NCBI GenBank assembly: GCA_008360955.1
Contig: LUCM01009787.1
Coordinates: 164,475-228,474, forward strand
Direction of reading: 5' to 3'
Length of the DNA stretch: 64,000 nt
Source of the DNA: Fasciolopsis buskii
Taxonomy: Eukaryota > Platyhelminthes > Trematoda > Plagiorchiida > Fasciolidae
Shown: positions 1 to 12,879 of the stretch, piece after piece
Numbering within the stretch: the stretch's first letter is position 1
Layout of the letters: the number at the start of each line of letters is the position of its first letter
Notes under the pieces: generated by a model
Databases searched by the model: none
The model's input: only the letters and a program-made list of their open reading frames with translations
Told to the model about the DNA's origin: nothing
Program-made: the position numbers and the translations under genes

Positions 1-3000
1 CACCCATCTGGGCCGAGGTGGAACACTTCTCAGTTAACTTTCGATGGAAGACCTCACGTAAATTGAGTTAGATTAGGTGTATTTTGTACTTTGAAAAGTT
101 GTTTTCTTATCTCAGAATCAAAATGAACCTAAATTTATTCATCAAAATGAAAAGGAAAAATGTCTGTGTACAATAATGGTCCAGCTTTTTCCCAAAGCAC
201 CATATCGGTTCTAATGTCCATTGATGTGCATGACCGTATAGGATCCACGGCTGAGCAAGACTTAGAATAAAATTAAAAACAGTAAAGAATCAATCGATTT
301 ATACCTTCCTTTTGCATTTAAATAGAATTTCCGAGCTGATCTGATGAATCACTGCATTAGTTCTTCTCATCCTGTTTTCCCCCAAATGATGCACACATCA
401 ACCAGGAGGAGTTATCTGTGCACGTTTATCAAATTGCCTTCCGGTTTTCTAAAAGACATTCTAGAAAAGTGGTGACAAAACACAAAAGGTTTACGAAGGC
501 GAATTCGACTGGTATCAAGGTGAATTGTATCGTGAACACTGGAGCTATGCGAAATTCAATATGATTTTTCCTGATGTACAAATAAGCCGTTCTCAGCAGC
601 CCTGCCCCGGTAAATACCAGGTTGACTGTCGCAGCATTTGCCTTTTTGTTCTTTTAGTTACACACCGAGTGAACATGAGAAAAATGTTCCCGCGAAATAT
701 GCTTCAACAGAAAAAAGAGTTTATATGACTTGGCCGTGCGTGAGAGCTGGTGGAAAATTAATTGCAATCTACAATAATTAAACAACCTCAGATCAAAGCA
801 ATTTGTGAAGGTAGATGAAAACCAGTGCCTCTCTTGATATTCATCCTCAGAGTAGATGTTGGTTCACATCCAGGTTTCTTGACATTCGCGCATGCTACTA
901 TGAGTTATTTGTTGATATACCCATTTTATGACTGTCGGTGGAAGTTCCTCACCTACTGGATTGACAGGGTTTACACCAGAATAGATTAGAGGTCCAAAAA
1001 GAACTGACACTGTTTGGTTATGTTTTACTGATATCTACTAACAATTACTTACTGATAAATGGTACAATCTATGAGTTTTCTCTAGTAAAGTTCAGTTTAT
1101 GCAAACTATTCAATGCAGATTACATAAAGCTAACCTTCACCACCTGGATTAAGTACAATTATAAATCACAATCACTATCCAAAGATAAATGCCACTGGAA
1201 AATATTCTTTCGATTCGTCGAATATGTTGAGATTGCACAGATCCCAATAAAAAGAAAGGTGTTGTTAACCCTACTGTATGCTCTAGCTAGGAATGCAAAT
1301 TAAGACGTTTTCTTGATGATTCAGGTTAGAAAGAAAATTGTGGAATCTAACTTATACGTAGCTGGGAGGTTCACTGTTTAAACGGAAAATTTGCAAAGAA
1401 ATCAATCCGCCACTTTTGCCTTGCATTTCCTCGGAAAAGGCCGTTCTCACGGAGCGTGAAGTTTTAATTGCCACTGACGGACAACTAGATATTTAGGAGA
1501 TAACAAGGTAATTGATTAGGGTATCTTGTAGACCCAAATGCAGTATTCAGTATTCAAATTCATTTTGAGTGCAAAATAGCAAGGGATATTTTATTTAGTT
1601 CATTTTATTGATATGCGCCGATATAGGATGAGAAATTTATTGTCATCGGCAGAGGCCACCAAAATTGGTATAACCGGTGCGAGCCCATTGGCATTCGGGA
1701 TAGCGGTAAACGAACACTACTCGGACGTCGTATCTTATGGGGTAATCGGATTGGCTCTTGGAGATTAGATTAACACCAGAAATTCAATAAGCTCTGTTGA
1801 TCCCGCATTGCTGCTGTTCAGAGATGACAAACTGAACACTACCAACGTGAGACAGCACCATGTAAAGCTCTCCTCGACACCCCAGAGATCGTAGCCTTCA
1901 ACGTGCTATTTATTTTTCAAAGACTTACTGCACGATGTATTTACAACAGCAGGCATTTCCCTAGAAATCTGTTAACCATTCATACTACCTCGTGATTCAA
2001 TTGTGCACTCACTTCAAAGTGGCTTGGACAAATATAAGCAAGTTCAGAATATCTGGAAAAGTAGAAGCTGGTGTTCCGGTTATCAAAAAAGAGATAGAAG
2101 CCGCATGATGCGGGTTTCTGACACATGCAGAATAGTTGGCACCAGCGAAGCACTAAAATGCAATGAAAAGCCTGCAATAAACAATTGTCATTCTCATATA
2201 GACCCCCGACATCTCGGAATCGAAAATAATCTTTATAAAATGGCGGACTCTATGTAGTTCGGTAAGTATACAGTCTGGGGAAGTATGCAAATTTACGCTT
2301 ATATTGATAAAACTATGCAAAAGATAATCAAGATTATAACTGCTTTATGGATATAAAAATGTTTTCAGATTTGACAATTTTGTTTGAAAGCAATTATTTG
2401 AAAATGTATTTTAATTGATGGATAAGATAAAGCAGTAATTTAAAAGGCAACCGGATCTAACATTTGCCAAATCCGTAAGTTTCATTACGTTCGTCGGCGC
2501 TTTCGAGATAATCGATTTATTTCACACAAAACGATTTACCCGTCTTGTTAACACAAATTTCACTGGCTCATAGTTTGTCTATTTATCATGTTTGAACGCC
2601 AATATTTGCTAATTATGGTCGCCATCACGTATCTATAAAATATCTTTCAAAAAATGTGTCCACTTGTTTGGGAATGAGAAAAGCAAGCTTTTTGTTTGAA
2701 AAGCACCCATATCCTCGTCAGAAAACGAAAATACCATCCTGAAAGCTGTTTGCATTTACCGTCTGTTTCTGCTTCGCACTGCGAGAAGAGAACAAGAACT
2801 TATCCAGGAATATCCTGTTGTGCAAATGCGGTTCAACCTTCATTTTCCATCTTTGTCATCTGCGTATCTTTTGGTTCTTACATTAATAAAATGATAATGC
2901 ATATCTACTTCGAGAAAGTGGTTGTCATTGTTGAACGACGGTATGTGTCAAACCTACTATTATCAGGCTGTCTTGATTTAGCCCTCTTGGTCAGTACCCA

Positions 3001-3162
3001 TCTACCTGACGTTAGAACTGACATTTTTACCATAATTATTTAAAACATGTCTCTAAGTAGTTTTGTGTTCAAATGCCCATTGATCTGTTCAGTTGTCCGC
3101 GATGGCATTTTTCCCTAATACGCTTGGCCTACAAAAGTATTTTTTCCGCCTCACCCATGCAG
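1..3162. other. 5' flank / intron of the cadherin gene
   Basis: The exon at 3163 opens inside a cadherin repeat, with one base completing a codon. This stretch is therefore most likely intron, with the preceding exon left of the window. I looked for the residues expected just upstream (the LDRE-type motif that precedes the YRLHVFARD segment) and found none. Open frames at 2003-2257 and 2696-3043 have no cadherin features and look like chance. Nothing else is supported. Confidence 0.5.
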
Positions 3163-3341
3163 TTATCGGTTGCATGTATTCGCCAGGGATCACGGCACAC
3201 CCACACCGCTCACATCGGGTGTGACCGTTGAGGTCAGCATCCTGGACTTAAATGACAACAGTCCGGAATTTGTTGGCTTGGACAATGATAGTTGTTATAA
3301 GTTTCGCGTGGCAGAAAATGAACCTGCCAATACACACGTGG
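3163..3341 (+). CDS. Protocadherin-like gene, internal exon 1 of 6 in the window (EC repeat boundary)
   Basis: The exon reads from an AG acceptor at 3161-3162 (pyrimidine-rich tract upstream) to a GTAAGT donor at 3342. The first base finishes a codon and the frame then runs from 3164. It encodes the end of one extracellular cadherin repeat (YRLHVFARDHGTP, then VEVSILDLNDNSPEF). The DxNDNxPxF calcium-binding linker follows, then the start of the next repeat with the xE motif in RVAENEPANTHVG. These are hallmark Ca2+-binding residues of the cadherin ectodomain. No start codon or signal peptide is present, so this is an internal exon. The donor splits the last glycine codon (phase 1), and the next exon at 7916 supplies the matching two bases. 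Cadherins are surface adhesion receptors; ligand and tissue cannot be read from the sequence. Confidence 0.88.
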
Positions 3342-5445
3342 GTAAGTCCAGTGCCTAATTTTCATTGTGTTGTGACCACATTTAGGGGAATATTATGAAA
3401 TTACTTTACAAGCATCGTTCAGTTGTCTTAGTACATATATATATATATTAGCATTACTGTCGCCAGTCGTATTACTAACACTATTACCATTTCTTGTCAT
3501 TTTATGCGGAGGGGGTAACAGAAATTTGGGACTGTTCTAACAAAAAACAACACCTTTGTAATCTGTTTGAAAAACACAATTTCCCGACGAGAACAGCTCG
3601 GATTCAAATTGTTGCTAAATGTCCAATGGGCAGATTGTGTGACACTGGTACGGCTCACCTTGCTTACAAGTACACCACACACAAAGACGAATTGGCTAAC
3701 TTAATCAAAAAGGAAACAGGCAGTATGTTATATACTCCTCCTAATTGAGCATTTTTATTTGAATTAACAACAGCAAATTATGTCACGTTCGAGTTTCTTC
3801 ATTCAGCTTTTAATTTGGGGCCATAAAACTTTCTAACTTTAAATTTTGCGCTTCTCTTCTATTCACCTATCATTGGTTTGCTTAACATCAGTCGACAGAG
3901 TCAGAAATCAGTTTTCAAGATTGCCATAAGCGACTAAGTAGCGAACTGACGTAGATTCTAAGCACAAAATTTTCAAACTTTAGATCTTCACTATTTTCTC
4001 AATTTCAATGGACAGAGCGAAAAGGATGAAACTGCCGCTCGTGTAAGACTTTCCAATTTCCACAGCCATTTTCACCACGTGATTAAGCTTGCAGAACTAT
4101 TTTTTGGTTTGCTTCGAATATGGATTGCCGAAAATCCGGATAAACATGTAGATCAAATCTGATAGCCTTGAAGTTTTCACCTTTTTGTCCGCCTTCACTG
4201 TGCTACTGCCTTATTCTGGTAGACAAACAATAGTGTAGTTTCAATCATGGATAACGCAAAAGCTGCTTGTTGTGTCATAATAATCCGGAACTCTGAAGTT
4301 TGTGACCAGGTAACCTTTTAAGGGCAAGACCGTTGCAAGGACTGCAACAAGAATTCGCCATTTAACGAGTATTGCTCTGATGTTTCCGTTGGCAATGCGG
4401 TCAATCATTTTTTACCCGAAATTATGAACGGAAGAGAAAATTTATCGACTGCTTGTGTTATCAATCTCTGTAACGAATACATTGAGCAAACTTATGCAAC
4501 AATGGCATCTGCTGTGCCTAATCCCCATGGCACGACATTTTGAGGGCACAAACGACCAACAGTAAGCGAATTTTCATTTCTAATAAGATAGTTTCAGTAA
4601 ATCAGAAAAATCGTTTCCAGTGGAAGCCGTGGTCAAGTTTCAATTTTAATGCAAGATTATCCAGAAGGTTTTAATAGTCAAAAGAAAATATCCCTTTCAC
4701 TTTCGATCTTCTTGGTAAGTCCCTGTAGCGTTGTCAGGATGCAAAAGAGAATATAAACGATAATCTTGGAACCGAGAGGTTGCTGAAAATAACCAGACTC
4801 TGGTCTAATCAGTCCACCAATTTAGGTTGAATTTTTCCTGGTTTGCATTGATCTTAGTTCTTTGGGCATGTTTCATCCTGCTTCTATAGAGGAATTCATC
4901 GCTCGTGGAAACTCTGTTGATGCCGTTTGAGCATCACTATTTTAGTTTCTCTCTTCTGAATAGCATGGAGTTCAACCTTAGTTACCAAACGATAAAGACT
5001 ATCCTAATCCGTTGAATATGTTTTCGGTGATACCACTACCCAGTCAGTGTTCGGTGTTCCACAATCAGAGTGCCTTCACGTAATGCATGAATCCACCAAC
5101 GATACTGAGAAAACGGGGTATTTCCATGCCATTTGAAGTTAGACATACTTCACACAGGCGAGTCGCGTAAACTCTATCATGTATGTTTAATGAACACGGG
5201 ACTGAATAATGACTCTGTGTTGTTGACAGTTATGATAAACAACCGTTCGAGTGACCTCTTTGCCATTGATAAACTTCGTAACTCGATTGGTCAACCCTAA
5301 GGCGGGTGATAAATTTAAGGATGTGCCACAGATTAATCAAAATGCAAAACATTACCGTTCTGCTATCCTGCTTGTCTCGGTGTTTCGATCCGCGAAAGTT
5401 CCTAATTTGACTTCGTAGCAAAACTTGTTGCGATCTTCTGAACAG

Positions 5446-5510
<65 letters not shown>

Positions 5511-7915
5511 CATTATTATCATTATTATCAGACTGGTCGAAGCTTATCGAAAAATGTCCAAATGAAATGGAGTGGCACTTCGTCACAGATTTATAGTTGG
5601 GGGCCTCAACATATTACTTATAAACCAATTCGAACACATTCAGAAAAATGACTTTCGGACATAAAAATCCATCGAAAGATCAAAGAACTAATGCCACATC
5701 AACTGGACTAAGCAACCTTAAAGTCGCTGATTCGATTGCCGGATGTGGCGATGACTTTTGCGGTAGAGGAGAATTTGCTGTCTTGCAGGTTGTCTCGATA
5801 TCTGAAACCGTACCTGAACTAAAGGGGTACCACGGGCCGCTCTGCCTATCCAAGTTTCACAGTCCCGATCTTCGATTTCTTCCTGCTCCGGATAAGTGGA
5901 TTCCCGGAGCCGTAAGAATGGTAATTTCTTTCATGCATTAAGCAGGTAAAAAGGAGTGTCCAAATATGTTCATTCGGTTGAGACCGCTAAGTCATAAATT
6001 GTTGGACAGCTTATTGATCTTGTTCTGAAGAAGTACGAGTTTGGTCATTTATGAGTTTCCTACAGTCCACAAGGGGTTTTTTATTTATTCCGTGTGTGAA
6101 TGATACTTCCCTTGACACTAGGGTGAACATCATTAATCGTGGATGTCTTGAGCAGTGTGCATCCAACTAGTTCTGTCAGACTCACTGGTCAAATAGTTCA
6201 AGTTACTCGATTAGCTTCATGGTTTATTTGAGTGAGTCTGCCAATATCACATAAACTAACAACATGTTCGCTTAGTCTTATATAACCAATTGGGTGTTTT
6301 TATCAATCCATTTTGATTTATCACTGTGTAACGCACGAAAATTTTGAAGAAACCATCAAGTCCTTCACGAAGTTCCGCACAGTTGTCGAGCCCTTTATGT
6401 GAATTATGCAACCAGTTTGGTTTCTATCCAGACAACTGAAGCTCGTCAACTTGTTTTTGCTCCTGCATTTGATGATGGAGTGAAATTTTTAACAGGTTTC
6501 CTAAGCACTTATCCGTATGTGGCAAACTCACACGAGATTCCTTCTCCTATGATGACAATTCTAATTCAACTCATCTTTTCCTGATGCTCCAGAAATGTAA
6601 CACAGAAGGATTTATTTGGATTGGTATTTTCACCGAGTACTAGTTGATGTTTGTTCGTGTAACTGGATAAACTCCGAATTATCCAGCCTACACAATCACT
6701 CTCAAACTCCGGAGTAGATCATAGTCGAAGCCGAATAGAGATGCCTTCAGAGTTCGCCGTCATATCCATTGATAGTGGTATCCCAATCTAACAGGCAACT
6801 GTGATATTCAATTAGACAGTATACACACACGTGTCCCCAATGTCATTGTGCCTTACACTGTTAAGCTATCTTTTTGAAATAGTCAATTACGTGGCTGCAT
6901 ATTTGGCCTCCACATGTTTCAATACGAATCCTCCGACTACCGTAATGTTTTGTAAGCGTTAGTACAACAAGCGGTAAAAATAAGTAAATGCCTTCATTGT
7001 AGCTTGTTGTTAAAGTATAGATTTCACATTTTTCTAACCATTACCTAGGCTTTCAAGACCCTCTGTTTGCTAGATACCACGGAACATGGTGGTTCACATG
7101 TAAGGCGCTGTTGTGCAGTAAGTGTGGGCAGCAGAGCAAGCTATTGTCTTAGCCAAGGTTACAAAACGATCACCCAAGGATGCAAGATAACTTAAAGAAT
7201 TACTATTTTTGCCAACTTGTCAAAAGGAAAAAGTGATTCTAGCCGCATTCTCTGCTAAACCATAATCAACCATACCGTTCCATTACCTAAGTACTTCTAT
7301 GCAAGGGAAATCAGATTGTGCTAGGGTTTTTCTATGCCTAACAAAAACTCACTTGGGGCCCAATCGATTCTACTTGTCTGGCCCCCTTAACCTCATTTGC
7401 GTGGTAGGCCTAGATACATGAAATCATAAATATCTAATAAAATAATTAAATCCTAATTTATCACTTTTGATTTATCCCCGCGCATGATGATCTGTTATGG
7501 GCGACCAGAGATTTTCGAATCGGAAAAATTAGCGAAATCTCGATCTGGAGTTTGCGGGTTCAAAGACTACCACCGTCGGCGATGTCTGAGTCAACACAAA
7601 ATAGTTACACGGAATTGAAAATTAGCTAACTACTTACAACGCAACTGGTATAGAATAGGAATCTTAGCAGAAACGAAATTATGTGGATTTCGGTTAAGTT
7701 GACAAGTGTACCTGAATTGGAAACAAACAGCAGACGACTGATGTTTTGTCAACTATGATCATAGAAATAGTTTGGACCGGACTTTGTGACATGAAAACCA
7801 TGACAATAACCGCCAGTTTTTGATTGCACAGCCGTAAGTGAGTGACTGCGGAATTGTGAATGAGTACTCCCTCTGGGCCAGTTACCTCCTCTCTCGTTCT
7901 TTCATGCATATACAG
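3342..7915 (+). other. Cadherin intron with a compound microsatellite and an unexplained open stretch
   Basis: Intron of 4,574 bases between phase-1 exons (donor GTAAGT, acceptor TATACAG). A short TA tract lies near 3437 and an ATC/ATT microsatellite at 5446-5530. At 5789-5917 an acceptor-like TTGCAG is followed by an open frame beginning VVSISETVPELKG and a GTAATT donor-like site. That stretch is phase 0 at both ends, so it cannot be a simple cassette between phase-1 exons. I see nothing else here. Confidence 0.6.
5446..5530. repeat. Compound (ATC)n(ATT)n microsatellite
   Basis: About 13 ATC units run into about 9 ATT units, then interrupted ATT/ATC units. It lies in the first cadherin intron visible here. 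On the minus strand it produces an artificial poly-Asp/poly-Asn open frame, which should not be read as a protein. Confidence 0.97.
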
Positions 7916-8226
7916 GCATTCTTTTGGGTACCGATAATGATGCCAAGGAAAATGCGCGCCTAAAATTTCGCCTGGTCACATCCTCCGGTTCGTTTAAACT
8001 GGACGCAAACACAGGCGAGTTAACCACACTGCACAGTTTGGATAGAGAAAAGCAATCGCAGTACGAATTAATTGCTATGCTCATGGACCACGGGCGACCC
8101 ACTCGGTCAGCCACGGCCAAGATTTTGATCTACGTGTCCGACGTAAACGATCATGACCCAATTGTAGTCTTTCCCGCCTTCGGACGGGGTAATGTGACCG
8201 TCTCTTTCCGTGAACCACCTGGTGAG
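7916..8226 (+). CDS. Protocadherin-like gene, exon 2 in window (most of one EC repeat)
   Basis: The exon starts after TATACAG and ends before GTAAGC; it enters in phase 1 and leaves in phase 0. Joined to the previous exon it gives GILLGTDNDAKENARLKFRL, the A/B-strand region with the D-x-D calcium motif. It continues with SGSFKLDANTGELTT and the HSLDREKQSQYEL segment (the canonical LDRE motif). AMLMDHGRP follows, then IYVSDVNDHDP, a slightly diverged DxNDN linker. The last residues (NVTVSFREPPGE) begin the next, membrane-proximal repeat, with its Ca2+-ligand glutamate. Motif order and spacing match a complete EC domain of about 105 residues. An overlapping minus-strand frame (7902-8120) is a shadow. 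Confidence 0.92.
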
Positions 8227-9915
8227 GTAAGCACGAAATGTACTATCACAATGATCGTTGCTCAAGTAAATTTCACTCACATAAATAGCCTACATAGTGA
8301 GCGGATTAATCGATACGCGATTGTTTTTTCGTGTAACGCCGTAAACATCATTGGCGATTAATAAATAAATTGGCATTTCTTTTAAAAAAGTCAACAGACT
8401 TGAATTTCCCATCCATTAAAACACTTTCAACCACATGCACATACAATATTGCAGGACCAGCCTGCTCTTAAAAGTTGTTTACCAACTATAATGAGTTTAT
8501 TCTTTGGGGCATTTAAAAATAATTATTTTACTGGCAAATCACCGAATATAAAAACGAATTTCTTAGGTGCTAAGTCTGTGGTAACGAGATGTCAACATTC
8601 AATCTGCGGTGATCAGAAATGCTGGACTGAATCAGCTGAGTTCACACAAGAAACGGATTTTAATTAAGCCTAAACTGCTGAACCAATGAATAAAATCCAC
8701 ATCTCTCCTCGTACTCAAGAAGACATTTCATTGGCCCAGAAATCACCACATTAAGCAAAGTTTTATCCATTCAGCCACCCGTAACGCGAAGAACATCCGT
8801 TATCATGCATAGATTTTAGAATTAAAATTTTATTTGATTCATGCATATTGTCGGATAGTACGCAACAAGCAGTAAAAATGCTGAATAGTGAGTGAAAACA
8901 AAATGAATGACAACCTAATAAATTGCAGCTGTTTGTATCCGAAAGTTTTAGGTGATCATCCGGACTAGTACGTTTGACGAGCCGTCTCAAACTAGTCGTG
9001 CTGATCGCGTCTTACCAACAGTCCTTGGTTTTTATGTTGAAAGTTGTTTTATGATTAGTTTATAAGCGACCGGTGGAGGATTAGACCAGAGCTCGCGATA
9101 TTCACTTTTCATCAGTTGAATGTATCGACCGTTTCTTGTGCAATTTTCTTTATAATCGAACAGTTTTTTGTTGCCCTATACTGCGATCTTAAGCGAGTGT
9201 CGAAAAGTGTACAAGGAAGCTGAGTCCATTTTGCATGCACGCCGAAAGACAGTAATTGTCGAGCTAGTCACTTATACGCACAGTTAGGGCCCAAGACACA
9301 GACCAGAATGAAAATACTGTCTTTTTGTTCTGAAGCTTGACCTTACCTAAACGGTGTGCAGGTTTAAAAGACTTGCAGCATGATTTTCATGAGCATTAGA
9401 TTAGGTGTCATCAGAAATTTTTCATCATGCAACCTTTGGCCGTGTTCATCAACTTATAGTAAAGTTCACGAACAGAGGGATCATGGGTGAGCCTAATCGC
9501 TAGGGCGTGTTACTTTAATGTTCTTTCCGTATTTCTCCAAAGTTTGAGAACGAAGAATGTGCATTCCTAATGACTCCCAACAAAAGTGAATCATCTGCGC
9601 AATTTTGCTATAGTTTTTAAACAGGATCTGAGCGTTGGTGCTGCTCGATTACTGAGTCCATATAACCACCCGCCTACTAATCACATCCGTCCCATTCATC
9701 AGCATTTTCATAGTAGCGACACCATTTCAGAAATTTAGGACATTTTGCATAATGAGTAAGAGGAATAAAAATGTCATTAATATTGTCGATCTTCAATAAT
9801 TTACGATGCCATTATTGGGCACTGGTATTCTATAATGATCCGCCTCATGAGAAAGAAATTTGTTAGCACCAAAATGAACTGTCTATAGTGATAATCTCCC
9901 TGTTGCTCTGTGTAG
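8227..9915 (+). other. Cadherin intron
   Basis: 1,689-base phase-0 intron (GTAAGC..TGTGTAG). The open frame at 8449-8667 and the minus-strand frame at 8763-8990 have no recognisable features. I see nothing else. Confidence 0.6.
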
Positions 9916-10146
9916 GTTGTGGCTCGAATTGAAGCTCGTGATCCGGATGAAGGTCATAACGCTTTGCTGCACTACAGTTTAGTTGGTGGAAACAAAAATT
10001 CCGTATTTCGTCTAGGAAGCACATCAGCAGAGTTGGTTGTCAATCATCAACTATCTGAAGCCGACTTGGACACGTATCCACTGGAGATACTTGTACAAGA
10101 TGCTGGCATACCACCAAGATCCGCTCAGGTTAAACTGACAGTTAAA
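9916..10146 (+). CDS. Protocadherin-like gene, exon 3 in window (last EC repeat)
   Basis: 231 bases, exactly 77 codons, phase 0 at both ends, between TGTGTAG and GTAAGT. It encodes VVARIEARDPDEGHNALLHY, with the DxDxGxNA calcium motif. NSVFRLGSTSAELVVNHQL follows, then LSEADLDTYPLEILVQDAG, where the usual LDRE is degenerate, and the G-strand VKLTVK. The next exon continues with IIDSPPRM in place of a canonical DxNDNxP. That loss is normal for the repeat closest to the membrane, which has no following repeat to bridge with calcium. Confidence 0.92.
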
Positions 10147-12879
10147 GTAAGTCTTAGTGTTAAAGTCCATGTCGTTTTTTGTTGTATCTTTAATTAGACA
10201 ACAATGAACGGCAAGCATGTGCTAGTAAACCAGTGCTGGAACTGTTCACTTGTGCTAGGTTACCCTTTGGCTGAGCGAACTTTATCTAGACATATTTGCA
10301 ACCCGATTATTCCAGTATGATAATTATGTAAAGTGATTTGTCACACTCCACACCATTTTTATATACGCCCTTGGTTTCGCTATCTGTTTGAAGTAGACGG
10401 GTAGCCTTATTATTTTTGTTCCATACGCTGATGGGAATGACTACGGCTAATTTCCGGAAAGAAGAGCGTTCTCATTTACGCATCATATTGAACTGATTGC
10501 CCAGTAATGACATGACAGCGTTGAATGGGTTTCTTTTACTAACACGAGAAACATGAAACTGAATTTCGCCCCAGTTAGTCAACGAAGACCTCCGTATACC
10601 TCCAAGTACAACCCACCGGGCCAGGGTGAAGTACATTCTACCTAGTAAATGGACTGGAAGCATCCAACGGAGATTGTAATCAAAACAGGGATTATATGGC
10701 GCGTAAAATCAAAAATTTCCAAGTAAAACTGCTATGCAGAATCTCCAAAAACGTGCAATTACAACTGTCCCATTGGTTCTCAAGTTTCCTAAGAAAGATT
10801 TCAGTTCATAGCAGTCATCAATCAAACGTAGAATAAACCTCGATCAGTGTGGTAGTCAAACTGATAAGATGGCGCTGTTTGGATGTGATAGGCGTCGGTT
10901 CGAATTCACCCACTACTGGTCAGCCTCTTACATGCCAGCATTTTGCAGACCAACCCCTTCCGAAAAATTGAATACACTGTTGTCTAATTAATAAAGAAAG
11001 TAAAAAGTGAGATAAAAAGATTAAAGGATTATCAAGAAATAGACAAAATGCACTTGGCTGCCTAAAGTACGACGAGGGTGGCATGAACAGCGGTGCAAAC
11101 ACATTTAACAGGGTCTAACTTGAATGGAAAATATTGTACAACGTGGGGAAGGAATCAGACCAATATAGCAAAGGTACAGACCGATGAATACTAACCAGGT
11201 ATGGAGCAGGCCTCATGCTGTCTTTGTCGCTTGGATAGGAATGAAAATCGGCTTGGCCTAAAGGCATTAAAGGCCCACTTTCGAAACTGCCAGAAGAGCA
11301 ATTCACATTAAAAGAACAACTCAGTTCGTTGTATTCCAGTCGATAAGCTGCTTTTCAAAAAACGTTTTTGACCACTAAATTAGGCTGTCAAATGCGGACT
11401 GAGTGAACGAATATCTGGTTTCGTACAAGCTTCCGGATGAAACATGAACATGCATCTTTGGTTCCAGTTAAGGGAATTTGCAGATGGTTGACAGTTCGAG
11501 CATTGCATGGTGCGCGAATTCCTTTTCGTCACATGAATCGACAAGTTTTTTCTTATCTAAAATTTACACAGGACAAAACTGGGCCAAACATTCAGCTCTG
11601 AATTACATCATTTTGCGATGAATATGTTTACAAATTATTCTTCAGCTTGACGAAAGCTCATTTTGTGTCTGGGGGCTACGATATGAACCAGTTGACATCG
11701 TCGTTATTCGGTAGAATGTTACGAATAAAGCCGTTCTTATTAAGGTTACATTTTTCAGTTTTTAGTCATTGGTAATACCTATCCAGAATAACTGTTTTGA
11801 TGATACTCACATATTTTGTGCACCAAAGCATCCATCTGAATCTGTGATGATGCGTTCGTTAGGTAGGACATATAACGACTGTGTCAATCAGTTGTTTTGC
11901 GACCACGTGACTAGAGAATCTGGATAGTTATGCTTAATACTGCGGGAACATTTAGATATATTGTTCGGCTTAAAAAGAAACACCTAATGAAAATGTTTGT
12001 CTTCAGAGGGCAGATTCGATGACTTCCAAATTAAATTCAGAATTTCCACCGGATTAGCATTTTCCATGTATTTCTGGTGCTTTTTATGCATGTCTATACA
12101 AATTACGAAACTCTAATTAGGCCTATTCCTAAAAAGGGAATTTTTTAGTCTCAATCCATCCGAACCAACAAAGGGCCCTAAGAACACAGAAATAAAACCG
12201 GCGTTTGTACTTTCCCCGACGGAGTACCATTTATGCATTGATATGAATTATGAAAGTACTGACAGGTAGACAAACAATTTTGTAACTGCAAAACAGTTAA
12301 GGAAATACCTTGAGTATCTCGGCCACAAAACACTGGGTTCCACGTCACTGAAGCCACAAATACTTCGTGGGTTCGCATGATCCGGGTGCGACTAACATCC
12401 CCGGCAGGAGAATTAGTTTGAACTGTCGGTTGTGGCATACTAAATCACGAATGCGTATTTCAACTGAATGCAAGTACATGTGTTAATCACGTCCGATGAA
12501 AATCTTCGGTCTGCCGTCGTGGTTGGTCTAAGCTGGTGCTTGCGACATTGGAGAACAAGTGGACAATTTGCGTCCAGTGCCGTCAGATTTCTTATTTTGG
12601 GTGCCTGTTGGGAGTGTTACCGACATCTTCAGTAGGGCAGCAGTCAGCGTAAAAATGTAACATGCAGTCATCTACTTGAATTGATCAGAACGTATTTAAC
12701 TCAGCTAACAAATAGACTAGGACAAGTTGAAATTAACACAGATTTCTAAGATTCACTTAGAATGAAGCACAAACTTACTAGCAACTGACTTGAGAATAGA
12801 TTGACCGGAATATTATTTTACACCAGTACTGATCTTATGGATGCATGTGAATTTTCTTTTTTATGACTGGGTTATTTAG
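10147..12879 (+). other. Cadherin intron carrying a tRNA-like repeat
   Basis: 2,733-base phase-0 intron (GTAAGT..GGTTATTTAG). A tRNA-derived unit lies at about 10843-10920. Minus-strand open frames at 10472-10663, 11115-11306 and 12178-12438 show nothing recognisable. Confidence 0.55.
10843..10920 (+). repeat. tRNA-derived SINE-like unit or pseudo-tRNA
   Basis: A box-B-like sequence GGTTCGAATTC sits near 10898. About 45 bases upstream is an A-box-like stretch (TGGTAGTCAAACTGATAAG). The ends are roughly complementary (CAGTGTGG against CCACTACTGG). The T-stem pairs poorly, so it is not a functional tRNA. It is either a decayed tRNA copy or the head of a SINE. Similar tRNA-like heads recur at 42.3, 42.9 and 46.2 kb, which favours dispersed repeats. 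Confidence 0.45.

Noticed and set aside
541..628. Peptide FPDVQI shared between 0.57 kb and 48.6 kb
   Set aside because: The DNA similarity is limited to about 20 bases and the flanks are unrelated.
5230..5586. 118-codon minus-strand frame with poly-Asn and poly-Asp runs
   Set aside because: It is the translation of the ATC/ATT microsatellite; the flanking residues have no coding character.
7540..7575. Box-B-like GCGGGTTCAAAGAC as a tRNA gene
   Set aside because: No A box at a suitable distance and no tRNA fold.
7902..8120. Minus-strand frame over the second cadherin exon
   Set aside because: It is antisense to a well-supported exon with canonical cadherin motifs.
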